Assembly (NCBI GenBank): GCA_900539185.1
Contig: UQBG01000003.1
Coordinates: 1 to 64,000, forward strand
Length of the DNA: 64,000 bases
Reading direction: 5' to 3'
Source: an uncultured Clostridium sp.
GTDB taxonomy: Bacteria > Bacillota > Clostridia > Lachnospirales > Lachnospiraceae
Numbering within the stretch: position 1 is the first letter of the stretch; each line of letters opens with the position of its first letter. Positions 38,436 through 46,853 of this stretch are shown piece after piece. A program made the position numbers and the translations under genes. The notes under the pieces are model-generated. The model was not told the origin of the DNA, made no database searches, and saw only the letters and a list, made by a program, of their open reading frames with translations.

Positions 38436-38831
38436 ATGAATATTGGACTAATTGCACATGATACAAAAAAGAAGCTGATGCAGAACTTTTGTATCGCATA
38501 TCGTGGAATTCTGAGCAAGCATTCCCTATATGCAACCGGTACAACCGGACGATTAATCGAAGAGGTTACAAATCTTAATGTATACAAGTATCTGGCTGGT
38601 CATTTGGGTGGTGAGCAGCAGCTTGGATCCCAGATTGAGAACAACGATCTGGATATGCTGATTTTTCTGCGGGATCCGCAGAATCCAAAGTCACACGAAA
38701 TTGATTTTAATAATATCTTTCGTCTGTGTGATGTACATAATATACCGTTGGCTACCAATCTTGCCACTGCCGAGCTTTTGATCAAAGCGTTAGAGCGCGG
38801 AGATCTGGAGTGGCGGGACGCCTATCGGTAA
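38436..38831 (+). CDS. mgsA: Methylglyoxal synthase
   Basis: 131-aa enzyme turning dihydroxyacetone phosphate into methylglyoxal. Motifs: IGLIAHDTKKKLM at the start, LYATGTTGRLIEE, the catalytic region DMLIFLRDPQNPKSHEID and DVHNIPLATNLATAELL. Length is normal for the family. It lies 11 bp after rodA with GAGGTGAGG upstream. Confidence 0.95.
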   Translation: MNIGLIAHDTKKKLMQNFCIAYRGILSKHSLYATGTTGRLIEEVTNLNVYKYLAGHLGGEQQLGSQIENNDLDMLIFLRDPQNPKSHEIDFNNIFRLCDVHNIPLATNLATAELLIKALERGDLEWRDAYR

Positions 38832-38858
38832 CCAGAACACAATATCAGGAGGCAGGGC

Positions 38859-39857
38859 ATGAAGCATTCCATGGTTTGCATTTTAAGCGTGCTGACATGC
38901 TTATGTATATGCTTGACCGGTTGCAATTCTTATCAGACAGAACCAGCACCGGCGACTTATTATCATATCAATAACGAACGGGAGTATCAGACATCGATAC
39001 CGGTAGCTCCTGCTGTGAACTGTGCGTATGCCAGTCAGTATGCAGTGATACCAGCGTCTGATTCTGTCCGTTCTTCCGTTTCTACAAAGCTGTGTATCAA
39101 CAATACAGAGAATACGGTTGTTGCAGCAGAAAATCCATTTGAAAAAATATATCCGGCCAGTATCACAAAGATCATGACTGCTTTACTGGTGCTAGAGCAT
39201 GGAACCTTAACCGATCAGGTGACGATAACGGATCCGATCGATCTGGGGGATCCGATGGCAGTATCCCTCGAACTTCAGGTTGGCGACACGCTGAGTGTCA
39301 ATGAACTGATGCATGGTATGCTGATCACTTCCGCCAATGACTGTGCCGTCGCTCTTGGACGTTATGTAGCCGGGGATGAAGCGAGCTTCGTTACTATGAT
39401 GAATGATCGGGCTGCTCAACTGGGTGCTACCCATACACATTTTGTCAATACAAATGGACTACATGATGACGATCATTACACGACCGGTTATGATCTGTAT
39501 CTGATCTATAAGGAGCTGATTACACATCCCGAATTCCGGGCGATTGCTGAATTACCGGACTATATGATTCACTATACCGATGCAGAGGGCAGTGTCAGAG
39601 AAATACCGATCCGGAATTCCAATCAGTTTATTACCCAGACGGTATCTACACCGGAGGGACTTACGGTACTGGACGGAAAAACCGGGACCACTAACGAAGC
39701 CGGCTATTGTCTGATCATTGAAGCAACGGATACAGACAATCAGGATTATATTGCAGTCATCTGTGGTGCCGGCAGTCGGTCGGAACTCTATACACAGCTT
39801 CAGCAGCTATTGGAACAGACACAGGTTGATAAAGAAGGTTCTTCCGCTGCAAATTGA
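38859..39857 (+). CDS. D-alanyl-D-alanine carboxypeptidase, lipoprotein form
   Basis: 332-aa S11-family enzyme that trims peptidoglycan stem peptides. Active-site motifs: SxxK in YPASITKIMTALLVLE (about residue 100), SxN in TSANDCAVAL (about 155) and KTG in LDGKTGTTNEAG (about 272). The N-terminus has a lipobox, CLTGC with Cys 22, so it is probably membrane-tethered by lipid; the C-terminal amphipathic anchor of DacA is absent. CAGGAGG precedes the ATG. Confidence 0.9.
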   Translation: MKHSMVCILSVLTCLCICLTGCNSYQTEPAPATYYHINNEREYQTSIPVAPAVNCAYASQYAVIPASDSVRSSVSTKLCINNTENTVVAAENPFEKIYPASITKIMTALLVLEHGTLTDQVTITDPIDLGDPMAVSLELQVGDTLSVNELMHGMLITSANDCAVALGRYVAGDEASFVTMMNDRAAQLGATHTHFVNTNGLHDDDHYTTGYDLYLIYKELITHPEFRAIAELPDYMIHYTDAEGSVREIPIRNSNQFITQTVSTPEGLTVLDGKTGTTNEAGYCLIIEATDTDNQDYIAVICGAGSRSELYTQLQQLLEQTQVDKEGSSAAN

Positions 39858-39877
39858 TTACATTCTACAACTTCTAG

Positions 39878-39906
39878 TTGTACTCAGCACTTTCTTGTAC
39901 TATAAT
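39878..39906 (+). promoter_or_regulatory. Sigma-A promoter for the P-loop protein gene
   Basis: TTGTAC (39878-39883), a 17-bp spacer and TATAAT (39901-39906) precede the gene at 39938 with AGGAGG downstream. Confidence 0.75.
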
Positions 39907-39937
39907 TAGTGGTAATGGATAAACAGGAGGTTTCATT

Positions 39938-40360
39938 ATGGTTGAGATTATAGCAGGCGAAAAGGGCACAGGAAAGACAAAGACTCTGATAACAAAGGCG
40001 AATGATGCTGCCTTGTTGACCAGTGGTTCCATTGTGTTTTTAGACAAGAACAATAAGCATATGTATGAACTGAGCAATCAGATCCGTATGATTAATGCGA
40101 CCGAATTCCACATTGACAGTTTTGATATGTTCCGTGGTTTCCTATATGGTATCGTATCGCAGAACTGGAGCCTGGATGCTATTTTTTTGGATAGCTTTTT
40201 AACGATTGCTCATGTGGAAGATGTTTCAAAATTACAGGATTATATTGATTTTCTGGAAGCTATTTCCAAGGAGCATAATCTTCGGATCATTGTAAGTGTA
40301 TCTGCAGATAAAAATCAATTACCAGAGGCGATTCATAAGTATATCAGTGTCGCTTTATAG
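39938..40360 (+). CDS. Small P-loop protein of unknown role
   Basis: 140-aa cytosolic protein with a clear Walker A near the start (AGEKGTGKTKTLI, about 6-18) and possible Walker B strands (IVFLDKNNK and AIFLDSFLTI). It is too short for a helicase or a PilT ATPase; it resembles a minimal ATP-binding core. It has its own promoter and ends at a terminator-like hairpin. I do not recognise a characterised family. Confidence 0.7.
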   Translation: MVEIIAGEKGTGKTKTLITKANDAALLTSGSIVFLDKNNKHMYELSNQIRMINATEFHIDSFDMFRGFLYGIVSQNWSLDAIFLDSFLTIAHVEDVSKLQDYIDFLEAISKEHNLRIIVSVSADKNQLPEAIHKYISVAL

Positions 40361-40391
40361 CAGGACAGGTGTCTATCACCCGTCCTGTTTT
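40361..40391 (+). terminator. Probable terminator after the P-loop gene
   Basis: CAGGACAGGTG (40361-40371) pairs with CACCCGTCCTG (40377-40387) with one A-C mismatch and is followed by TTTT. It stands 12 bp before the next start codon, so some readthrough is possible. Confidence 0.6.
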
Positions 40392-40402
40392 CAGGAGGTT
40401 TT

Positions 40403-41794
40403 ATGGCTGGAAAGAATCAAAAAGTTGTAAAATTTCATAATGTACCCACGATCAATATCGGTATTATCATTTTTGTTCTGATTTTTATTTTTCTGGGGGT
40501 ACAGATTATCCGCAGTATGAAGCAGACCCATGTATCAGTCTATGAAGTACAGAATAGTTATATTGATACAAATATCAGTGGTAACGCACTTGCACTGCGA
40601 CAGGAACAACTGGTTTCTACTGACACCTCCGGCTATGTAAACTATTACATTCGAAACGGGCAACGGGTAGGAAAAAATGCGACAGTCTATACACTGGATG
40701 CGACCGGTTCTCTGTCGGATCTGATCGCAGAAGCCTCCGTCGACGGAGTTTCTTTGAACAGTGCCGGTTATTCCGAGATCAAATCCAGTCTGTCATCCTT
40801 TGAAAACTACTTCTCGGATGTAAACTTTTCAGATGTATACGAGTTCAAGTATGATCTGAGTTCTGAGGTTCTGGATATTGCGAACAGCCAGATTCTGGAT
40901 CAGCTGACCGGTACCGACGGTACCGGGAGTGCATTTCATCAGATTTCATCACCGGAGAGCGGCGTTGTCACATTTTATCAGGACGGATATGAAACTAAGA
41001 CACCGGCAGATGTTACGGCTTCCGACTTTTCAACCGATTCCTATACCAGTACCCCGCTTAAAACCGGGGAAATCGTACAGGCGGGCAGTAATGTTTATAA
41101 GCTCATTACCAGCGAATACTGGAATTTGGTTCTTCCTTTGTCCGCAGAGGATGCCGATCGTCTGAAGGAAGATACCAGAGTCACTCTATATCTGCCAAAC
41201 GTCACACATGAGGTCTATGGAGATATTGAGGTAATCCAGAATGGGGATGCATATTTTGCAAACATTACACTGGATAAGCTGATGGTCAACTACTGTGAAG
41301 ATCGGTTTGTTCCGATTGAGATTGTCATGACGAAGGAAGATGGGCTGAATATTCCAAATACCGCAATCGTCGAGAAACAGGTTCTGCGAATTCCATTGGA
41401 CTATCTGACAACCGGCAGTAATTCCAGTCAGGCCATTTACTTTAATCTGCGAACTCTGGATGAATCCGGCAATCTTTCCATTACACAGATTGCCCCATCC
41501 ATTTATTATAAGGATGATACTTACTGCTATGTGAATCCGGATGATTTTGCTGAGGGATCTGTACTGGTAAAGACAAATTCCGATGAAACTCTGGCACTGT
41601 CCGATATCGGTCGTGAGACTATGACCGGTGTCTATAATATCAACCGTGGAACTGCCGCATTCGAACGAATCCATATTCTGACATCGAATGAAGACTTCAC
41701 GATAGTAGAAGATAAGAGTCCTTACAGTCTGTCTCTGTATGATCGTATCATATTAGATGCATCCACTGTAACGGAAGGACAGATCATTCAATAA
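40403..41794 (+). CDS. HlyD-like membrane protein of the envelope
   Basis: 463 aa with a cytosolic N-terminus, one transmembrane helix (about 16-36, IGIIIFVLIFIFLGVQII) and a large extracellular part. The segment GNALALRQEQLVSTDTSGYVNYYIRNGQRVGKN-type (about 55-85) resembles the lipoyl-like half of HlyD/membrane-fusion proteins, and VVTFYQDGYETKTP-like sequence near 190 a second half. There is no adjacent transporter, so the export role is unproven. Such proteins are commonly found before the yggS-sepF cluster in Lachnospiraceae, and a division or envelope role is possible. Confidence 0.65.
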   Translation: MAGKNQKVVKFHNVPTINIGIIIFVLIFIFLGVQIIRSMKQTHVSVYEVQNSYIDTNISGNALALRQEQLVSTDTSGYVNYYIRNGQRVGKNATVYTLDATGSLSDLIAEASVDGVSLNSAGYSEIKSSLSSFENYFSDVNFSDVYEFKYDLSSEVLDIANSQILDQLTGTDGTGSAFHQISSPESGVVTFYQDGYETKTPADVTASDFSTDSYTSTPLKTGEIVQAGSNVYKLITSEYWNLVLPLSAEDADRLKEDTRVTLYLPNVTHEVYGDIEVIQNGDAYFANITLDKLMVNYCEDRFVPIEIVMTKEDGLNIPNTAIVEKQVLRIPLDYLTTGSNSSQAIYFNLRTLDESGNLSITQIAPSIYYKDDTYCYVNPDDFAEGSVLVKTNSDETLALSDIGRETMTGVYNINRGTAAFERIHILTSNEDFTIVEDKSPYSLSLYDRIILDASTVTEGQIIQ

Positions 41795-41826
41795 CTTCGA
41801 TAAGGAAAATAAGGAGATGAATTGCT

Positions 41827-42519
41827 ATGATAAAGGAAAATATAGAAGCAGTACAGGCAAATATAGAAACTGCCTGTCAAAAAGCAGGCCGCGATCCCAG
41901 GGAAGTTACTCTGATTGCTGTCAGCAAAACCAAGCCACTCTCAGATATAGAGGAAGCAATTGACTGTGGTATGATGGAATTCGGAGAAAACAAGGTTCAG
42001 GAACTTGTGGATAAGATTGAGCATGTCAGTCGTCCTGTACACTGGCATCTGATCGGACATCTTCAGACAAATAAGGTGAAATATATTGCTGATAAGGGAT
42101 TGTTGATTCATTCTGTCGATTCTGTTAAGCTGGCAAAAGAGATTCAAAAAGAAGCCGTTAAAAAGCAGGCAGACTGTGACATTCTCCTGGAGGTAAATGT
42201 TGCCCGGGAGGAAAGCAAGTTTGGTTTCACCTGTGAAGAAGTCCCGGATGCGGTTGCCGAGATCGCACAGCTTTCCAATGTTCATATTCAGGGATTAATG
42301 ACTATTGCACCTTTTGTCGAAAATCCCGAAGATAACCGTGTAATTTTTGCAAAGTTGCACAAATTATTGCTTGACATAAAAAGCAGAAACATTGATAATG
42401 TTAATATGAATGTGTTGTCCATGGGTATGACCAATGACTATACGGTAGCTGTAGAAGAGGGTGCTACTATGGTTCGAGTTGGTACCGGGATATTTGGTGC
42501 ACGCAATTATAATATTTAG
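41827..42519 (+). CDS. YggS-family pyridoxal phosphate homeostasis protein
   Basis: 230-aa PLP-binding TIM-barrel protein. The PLP Lys is in LIAVSKTKPLSDIEEA (about residue 35). FGENKVQELVDKI, WHLIGHLQTNKVK and the C-terminal SMGMTNDYTVAVEEGATMVRVGTGIFG are diagnostic. The family buffers free PLP and has no known catalytic turnover. It stands directly before sepF, as in many Gram-positives. Confidence 0.95.
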   Translation: MIKENIEAVQANIETACQKAGRDPREVTLIAVSKTKPLSDIEEAIDCGMMEFGENKVQELVDKIEHVSRPVHWHLIGHLQTNKVKYIADKGLLIHSVDSVKLAKEIQKEAVKKQADCDILLEVNVAREESKFGFTCEEVPDAVAEIAQLSNVHIQGLMTIAPFVENPEDNRVIFAKLHKLLLDIKSRNIDNVNMNVLSMGMTNDYTVAVEEGATMVRVGTGIFGARNYNI

Positions 42520-42536
42520 GGATAGGAGACAAGTCC

Positions 42537-43148
42537 ATGGGAAAAGGGATAGACAAATTCATGAATATTCTGAGCTTAAACGGTTCGGATGATGACGATG
42601 ATTATGATAACGACGACTTATTTGACGATGAGATAGATCTGGTGGAGCCGCCAAAACCAAAGAAAGAAAAGGTAAAAAAGGAAAAGCCGACAGTATCCAA
42701 ACCACAAAACAGTTCTTATGCATCGGCTGCAGCAACTGCAAGTGACGACGTTGACTATGATACCGGAAGTTCTTTTGCAAAGCGGAGCCGTTCATCCAGA
42801 CCGGCATCCAGATCAACATCCGGTTCCAGCAACAAAGTAGTATCTATGAATAGTAGAGGTAGCGAAGTGTATGTAATTAAACCACAGGAATTTAATGAAG
42901 CTCAGACCGTAACGGATTTCTTAAAAGATGGCAAGACGATTGTCATTAATATGGAGGGAATCGAATTGACTGCCGCACAGCGTATCATTGACTTTATCGG
43001 TGGTGCCTGCTATGCACTTGATGGAACCTTACAGGCTATTTCCAGCAATATATTTATTGCAGCACCTCAGGATATCGAGGTATCCGGTGATCTGCGAGAT
43101 GAGATTTTAAATGAATCTACGGTATCTCCGTATCTTGGTTCATTTTAA
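42537..43148 (+). CDS. sepF: Cell division protein SepF
   Basis: 203-aa FtsZ anchor. The N-terminal amphipathic start (MGKGIDKFMNILSL) can bind membrane; an acidic and Ser-rich linker follows (about 15-110). The C-terminal SepF fold (about 115-195) includes VYVIKPQEFNEAQTV, LKDGKTIVINMEG and QRIIDFIGGACYALDG. GGATAGGAG precedes the ATG. Located between yggS and divIVA genes. Confidence 0.94.
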   Translation: MGKGIDKFMNILSLNGSDDDDDYDNDDLFDDEIDLVEPPKPKKEKVKKEKPTVSKPQNSSYASAAATASDDVDYDTGSSFAKRSRSSRPASRSTSGSSNKVVSMNSRGSEVYVIKPQEFNEAQTVTDFLKDGKTIVINMEGIELTAAQRIIDFIGGACYALDGTLQAISSNIFIAAPQDIEVSGDLRDEILNESTVSPYLGSF

Positions 43149-43167
43149 TAAGGGAGGATAAACTACG

Positions 43168-43998
43168 ATGATTACACCAGTAGAGATTCAGTCAAAGGCT
43201 TTTAAGTCCGGTATTGGCTATGATAAAAAAGATGTAGATAGCTTTATTAATGAGATTCTGGAAAGCTATGAGGAATTATATCGCTCAAATGTAGAGATGA
43301 AGGATAAGATTAATATGCTGAATGAAGGACTTCAGCATTATAAAAATATCGAAGCTTCTTTACAGAAAGCACTGGTTCTGGCTGAAAAGACATCAGAGGA
43401 AACGATTCGTACTGCAGAATTAAAGGCTCAGACGATAGAAATGGAAGCTGTAAATAAGGCAAAGGAACATACGGCGGATGCGAAACGCGAGTTGGAGCAG
43501 GTACATAACCAGACCGTTGCACTGGTACAGCAGTATACCAAATACAAGGCTCAGTTCACTCAGTTCCTGAATGCTCAGTTAGATTTGATTTCCAGCGATT
43601 CTTTCCGTGTTGATGCCAGTGATTTTGCCGCTTTTGCCAAGAGCACTGCTTCTGCAAATGATGCTTATATCAATTCAAATCCAATGGCCGACTTTGTGGC
43701 TCATGGTGAGCAGTCACAGTTAGCCGGGTATGATAACGGTGAGGATAGCGGCCGTCTGGGTGAACGCGATGATGCAGACCGCTATAATATGGACTTTGGA
43801 CGCGATAGCAGTCTGGGAGATGCGGGAGTAGATCCATTTGCTTTCTCTCAGAAGTCAGAAGATACAGCGAAGGCTGCTGCTACTCAGGAACCGGAAGAAA
43901 CACCGGACACCTACGAAGGCGAAGTCGAAGATAAGGTTGAAAAACGTGCAATGCTCGGTGATGAAGAAGCAAACAGCACCGGATTTACTTTTATATAA
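43168..43998 (+). CDS. divIVA: DivIVA-family protein
   Basis: 276-aa coiled-coil protein that senses negative membrane curvature at poles and septa. The N-terminal lipid-binding region is MITPVEIQSKAFKSGIGYDKKDVDSFI-like; coiled coils run to about residue 150. The last 120 residues are acidic and disordered, ending with EEANSTGFTFI. AGGGAGG lies upstream. It follows sepF by 19 bp. Confidence 0.92.
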   Translation: MITPVEIQSKAFKSGIGYDKKDVDSFINEILESYEELYRSNVEMKDKINMLNEGLQHYKNIEASLQKALVLAEKTSEETIRTAELKAQTIEMEAVNKAKEHTADAKRELEQVHNQTVALVQQYTKYKAQFTQFLNAQLDLISSDSFRVDASDFAAFAKSTASANDAYINSNPMADFVAHGEQSQLAGYDNGEDSGRLGERDDADRYNMDFGRDSSLGDAGVDPFAFSQKSEDTAKAAATQEPEETPDTYEGEVEDKVEKRAMLGDEEANSTGFTFI

Positions 43999-44023
43999 TA
44001 GCTAGAAGGATTATTGAACAGCA

Positions 44024-44722
44024 ATGAAATATGTAAGAGCACTGATTAGTATCTTTTTATTAATATGTCTGGATCAGTATGCAAAGTATATGGTAGTACA
44101 AAAGTTAGCCATGTACGATTATAAACCTATTATAGGGGATATATTCGGATTATACTATCTGGAAAATAAGGGTATGGCCTGGGGATTGTTTCAGAATCGT
44201 CAGGTTGTATTTCTGATTTTTACCATTATTATTCTGGTAGCAATGGGCTATCTCTTTGTCCGTCTGTCAAAGGACAACCGTTTTCTTCCATTGCGTGTCT
44301 GTATGGTTTTCCTGACCTCCGGAGCGATTGGCAATATGATTGATCGTGTCTTTCACGGCGATGTATTATTTCAGGGATCGGTGGTTGATTTCCTATATAT
44401 TAAAGCCATTCATTTTCCGGTCTTTAATGTAGCAGATATGTACGTTACAATTTCTGTAGCAGTTATGTTGATTCTGCTGTTGTTCCGTTATAAGGAGCAG
44501 GATTTTCATGGTGTCATACCGTTTCTAAAAGCAAAGGAAGACAGAGAAGACATTTCCGAAGTTCCCGATTCTGTTCTTACGGACTCTGAGACAGTCACAT
44601 CAGAAAAGCATGTAGATTTCAGTTCCGATGAAGCACCAACCTCACCTGTATCTACAGCAAAGAAACCTGAGCAAACGAATATCGATTCATTATTTTCAGA
44701 CGAAGAGGAAGAAGACGAATAA
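44024..44722 (+). CDS. lspA: Lipoprotein signal peptidase II with acidic C-terminal extension
   Basis: 232-aa aspartic membrane peptidase that cleaves prolipoproteins. Four helices hold the catalytic Asp pair in GAIGNMIDRVFHG and VFNVADMYVTISV. LLENKGMAWGLF-like sequence near 45-58 is also typical. The core ends at about residue 160; the last 65 residues are an acidic Ser/Glu tail not found in most LspA proteins. The window contains several lipoprotein substrates. It abuts the next gene directly. Confidence 0.92.
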   Translation: MKYVRALISIFLLICLDQYAKYMVVQKLAMYDYKPIIGDIFGLYYLENKGMAWGLFQNRQVVFLIFTIIILVAMGYLFVRLSKDNRFLPLRVCMVFLTSGAIGNMIDRVFHGDVLFQGSVVDFLYIKAIHFPVFNVADMYVTISVAVMLILLLFRYKEQDFHGVIPFLKAKEDREDISEVPDSVLTDSETVTSEKHVDFSSDEAPTSPVSTAKKPEQTNIDSLFSDEEEEDE

Positions 44723-45637
44723 TTGGACTATCATATTACCCGGGGACAAGTGAATATGCGGATTGATAAGTATTTATCAGAGGTGATCCCAGACAGTTCC
44801 CGGTCTTATATCCAGAAGTTGATCGGAAATAACCGGATTCTGGTAAATGACCAGCCGGTGAAAGCCAATTATAAGCTTCGGGAAAATGATTCTATTCAGG
44901 TCACGATTCCGGAACCGGAAGCCGTTGATATTACTCCAGAGGATATTCCTCTGGATATTTTATATGAAGATGACGATGTTCTGATCGTAAATAAGCCGAA
45001 GGGAATGGTTGTACATCCTTCAGCCGGTCATTATACGGGCACTCTTGTAAATGCACTGATGTATCATTGCAAAGATCATCTATCCTCGATCAATGGGGTT
45101 CTACGTCCCGGAATCGTACACCGGATCGATATGGATACAACCGGTCTGTTAGTTGTCTGCAAAAATGATGTTGCACATCAGTCTCTGGCAGAACAGTTGA
45201 AATGCCATTCCATTACCCGAAAGTATCAGGCCATTGTATATGACAATATAATCGAAGACTCCGGCACCGTTCATCAACCGATCGGCCGACATCCGATTGA
45301 TCGCAAAAAGCAGGCAATCAACTATAAAAACGGAAAGGATGCGATTACACACTACCGTGTTCTGGAGCGGTTCGGTGGAAAATATACCCACATTGAATGT
45401 CAGTTGGAAACCGGCCGTACCCATCAGATTCGTGTCCATATGGCATCCATTCACCATCCACTACTCGGTGATACTGTATATGGACCTGCAAAAGATCCTT
45501 TTCATCTACAGGGACAAACACTTCATGCAGGTGTGCTTGGCTTTATGCATCCACGGACACAGGAATATATGGAATTTCATGCAGATCTACCGGATTATTT
45601 TCAGACATTATTAGCAAATTTTCGCAATCTTTCCTAA
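44723..45637 (+). CDS. RluA/RluD-family 23S rRNA pseudouridine synthase
   Basis: 304-aa enzyme. An S4-like N-terminal domain (MRIDKYLSEVIPDSSRSYIQ) precedes the catalytic domain with the Asp in GIVHRIDMDTTGLLVV (about residue 140) and ETGRTHQIRVHMA. Length and layout fit RluD-type synthases. The start is TTG 44723, immediately after lspA; an ATG at 44756 would remove part of the conserved N-terminus. Coupling to lspA is likely, a common arrangement. Confidence 0.92.
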   Translation: MDYHITRGQVNMRIDKYLSEVIPDSSRSYIQKLIGNNRILVNDQPVKANYKLRENDSIQVTIPEPEAVDITPEDIPLDILYEDDDVLIVNKPKGMVVHPSAGHYTGTLVNALMYHCKDHLSSINGVLRPGIVHRIDMDTTGLLVVCKNDVAHQSLAEQLKCHSITRKYQAIVYDNIIEDSGTVHQPIGRHPIDRKKQAINYKNGKDAITHYRVLERFGGKYTHIECQLETGRTHQIRVHMASIHHPLLGDTVYGPAKDPFHLQGQTLHAGVLGFMHPRTQEYMEFHADLPDYFQTLLANFRNLS

Positions 45638-45742
45638 AGAGGCATAGCAACTTTTTCTCAAATCTGCTATAATACTGGTAAACAATTACAACATACCTGT
45701 ATCAGCATCATGGCTATGCAGAAACTGAAAGGGGCGGTTATT

Positions 45743-46357
45743 ATGGGTAAAGATACGATTATTACCATCGGCAGACAATGTGGAAGTGGCGGTCGTGAAG
45801 TTGGTATCGCACTGGCAAAGGATCTGAACATTCCATATTATGATAAGGAGCTTCTGAAACGTGCGGCAAAAGAAAGCGGTTTATGCGAGGAGGTCTTTGA
45901 AAAGTTCGATGAAAAGCCAACCAGCAGTCTGTTGTATTCCATTGTAATGGATCCATATTCTCTGGGAATAGGAGCAAACGGTATTGATATGCCAATCAAC
46001 CATAAGGTATTTCTGGCAGCCTTTGATACAATCAAAAAAATCGCAGATGAAGGTCCTTGTGTTATGATTGGTCGATGTGCAGATTATGCACTGGCTGACT
46101 ACAGCAACGTCGTTAATTTCTTCTTATTTGCACCTATGGAGGATCGTATTAAACGTGTAGCAGAAAGAAGAGAACTGACTCCTGAAAAAGCAAAAGACTA
46201 TATCCAGAAGACAGAAAAACAAAGAGCTTCCTACTACAATTACTACACAACCAAAAAATGGGGTGCTACCACCAGTTATAATTATTGTCTGGACACCAGC
46301 GTTTTAGGAATCGATGGTACGGTAGAGTTAATAAAGCATATCATTGATCATATTTAA
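45743..46357 (+). CDS. Cytidylate kinase-like protein
   Basis: 204-aa P-loop kinase-like protein. Walker A-type loop IGRQCGSGGREVGIALA at the N-terminus, followed by YYDKELLKRAAKESGL, and CVMIGRCADYAL in the middle. It belongs to the cytidylate kinase-like family often present in addition to the true Cmk; the substrate is not known. ATG 45743 has AAGGGGCGG upstream and avoids an 11-residue extension from 45710. A terminator follows and then the prophage. Confidence 0.85.
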   Translation: MGKDTIITIGRQCGSGGREVGIALAKDLNIPYYDKELLKRAAKESGLCEEVFEKFDEKPTSSLLYSIVMDPYSLGIGANGIDMPINHKVFLAAFDTIKKIADEGPCVMIGRCADYALADYSNVVNFFLFAPMEDRIKRVAERRELTPEKAKDYIQKTEKQRASYYNYYTTKKWGATTSYNYCLDTSVLGIDGTVELIKHIIDHI

Positions 46358-46372
46358 TATCCAGGATATAAG

Positions 46373-46407
46373 CAACCACCGGTTATCAGCCGGTGGTTGT
46401 TGTATTT
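46373..46407 (+). terminator. Terminator of the cytidylate kinase-like gene
   Basis: CAACCACCGG (46373-46382) pairs perfectly with CCGGTGGTTG (46390-46399) around a 7-nt loop, followed by a T-rich stretch. It closes the rightward host operon just before the prophage. Confidence 0.9.
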
Positions 46408-46419
46408 TATTAAATTACC

Positions 46420-46449
46420 TTGACCAAATTATCACCCCCAAAATATAAA
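46420..46449 (+). promoter_or_regulatory. Host-side rightward promoter left of attL
   Basis: TTGACC (46420-46425), an 18-bp spacer and TATAAA (46444-46449). It is in chromosomal DNA before attL. In the empty site it would lie about 40 bp before the dif-like site and point at the xerS-like gene; with the prophage present it points antisense into phage genes. Confidence 0.5.
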
Positions 46450-46484
46450 ACTCTTGCATAAAGAACTGAGAGAGAGTGCAATCT

Positions 46485-46514
46485 ATCTAGCGGATAAATC
46501 TGATTTTATGTTCT
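46485..46514 (+). repeat. attL, dif-like site
   Basis: Core ATCTAGCGGATAAATCT (46485-46501) is repeated exactly at attR. The dif-like reading is arm AGCGGATAAA (46489-46498), centre TCTGAT (46499-46504) and arm TTTATGTTCT (46505-46514); the arms match as an inverted repeat at 7 of 10 positions. The right arm is phage DNA and also holds the stop codon of the 84-aa phage gene. Confidence 0.8.
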
Positions 46515-46760
46515 ACATGTTCTAGCACATGTGCTTACGAGGGCTATTAAAAAAGAACGTAAGCGTTCTACCTCATCATTACTTAATAACTCATAGCGAC
46601 TATAAAAAGCGATGGTTCCCTCGATTTCCTCAACCTCAGTCCGAATACGATTAATGCTATATCCATATCGCTCAACGTGATATTGTAAATCCTTAATACG
46701 ATCGGAAAGTTCTTTATAAAGCTGAATAATATAAACCTCCTTTTGAATATTAATATTCAA
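46506..46760 (-). CDS. Phage small coiled-coil protein, start uncertain
   Basis: Up to 84 aa, helical and charged, with a likely coiled coil (DRIKDLQYHVERYGYSINRI and RTEVEEIEGTIAF). No family recognised. The TTG at 46760 is the first triplet of an 18-bp palindrome and has only a weak site. A perfect AAAAGGAGG lies inside the frame and is correctly spaced for an in-frame ATT at 46727, so the true product may be 73 aa from an AUU start. Last gene of a leftward trio that, in the circular phage, would be followed by attP and the coat operon. Confidence 0.6.
   Translation of the reverse strand: MNINIQKEVYIIQLYKELSDRIKDLQYHVERYGYSINRIRTEVEEIEGTIAFYSRYELLSNDEVERLRSFLIALVSTCARTCRT
46743..46760. repeat. 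Palindrome site A
   Basis: Perfect 18-bp palindrome TTGAATATTAATATTCAA. On the minus strand it is immediately followed by AAGGAGG of the 84-aa gene. One of a set with sites at 50253, 50971, 52416 and a weaker one at 54097. Confidence 0.85.
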
Positions 46761-46767
46761 TTTACAT

Positions 46768-46827
46768 CCATCTCAGTTTTTTTCATGGATACACCGGGTG
46801 AGATGGGAGATATATAGCGTATCCATG
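46768..46827. other. Interleaved inverted repeats, possible pseudoknot
   Basis: CCATCTCA (46768-46775) pairs with TGAGATGG (46799-46806) and CATGGATAC (46784-46792) pairs with GTATCCATG (46819-46827). The order a-b-a'-b' is that of an H-type pseudoknot or of two mutually exclusive hairpins. It fills the gap between the 109-aa and 84-aa phage genes. Confidence 0.6.
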
Positions 46828-46853
46828 CCCCGTCAAGCCGATAGGTCAGCAAT

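Noticed and set aside
46485..46501. attL as the end of a tRNA gene
   Set aside because: No cloverleaf or CCA end can be drawn; the repeat instead fits a dif-like arm-centre-arm layout.
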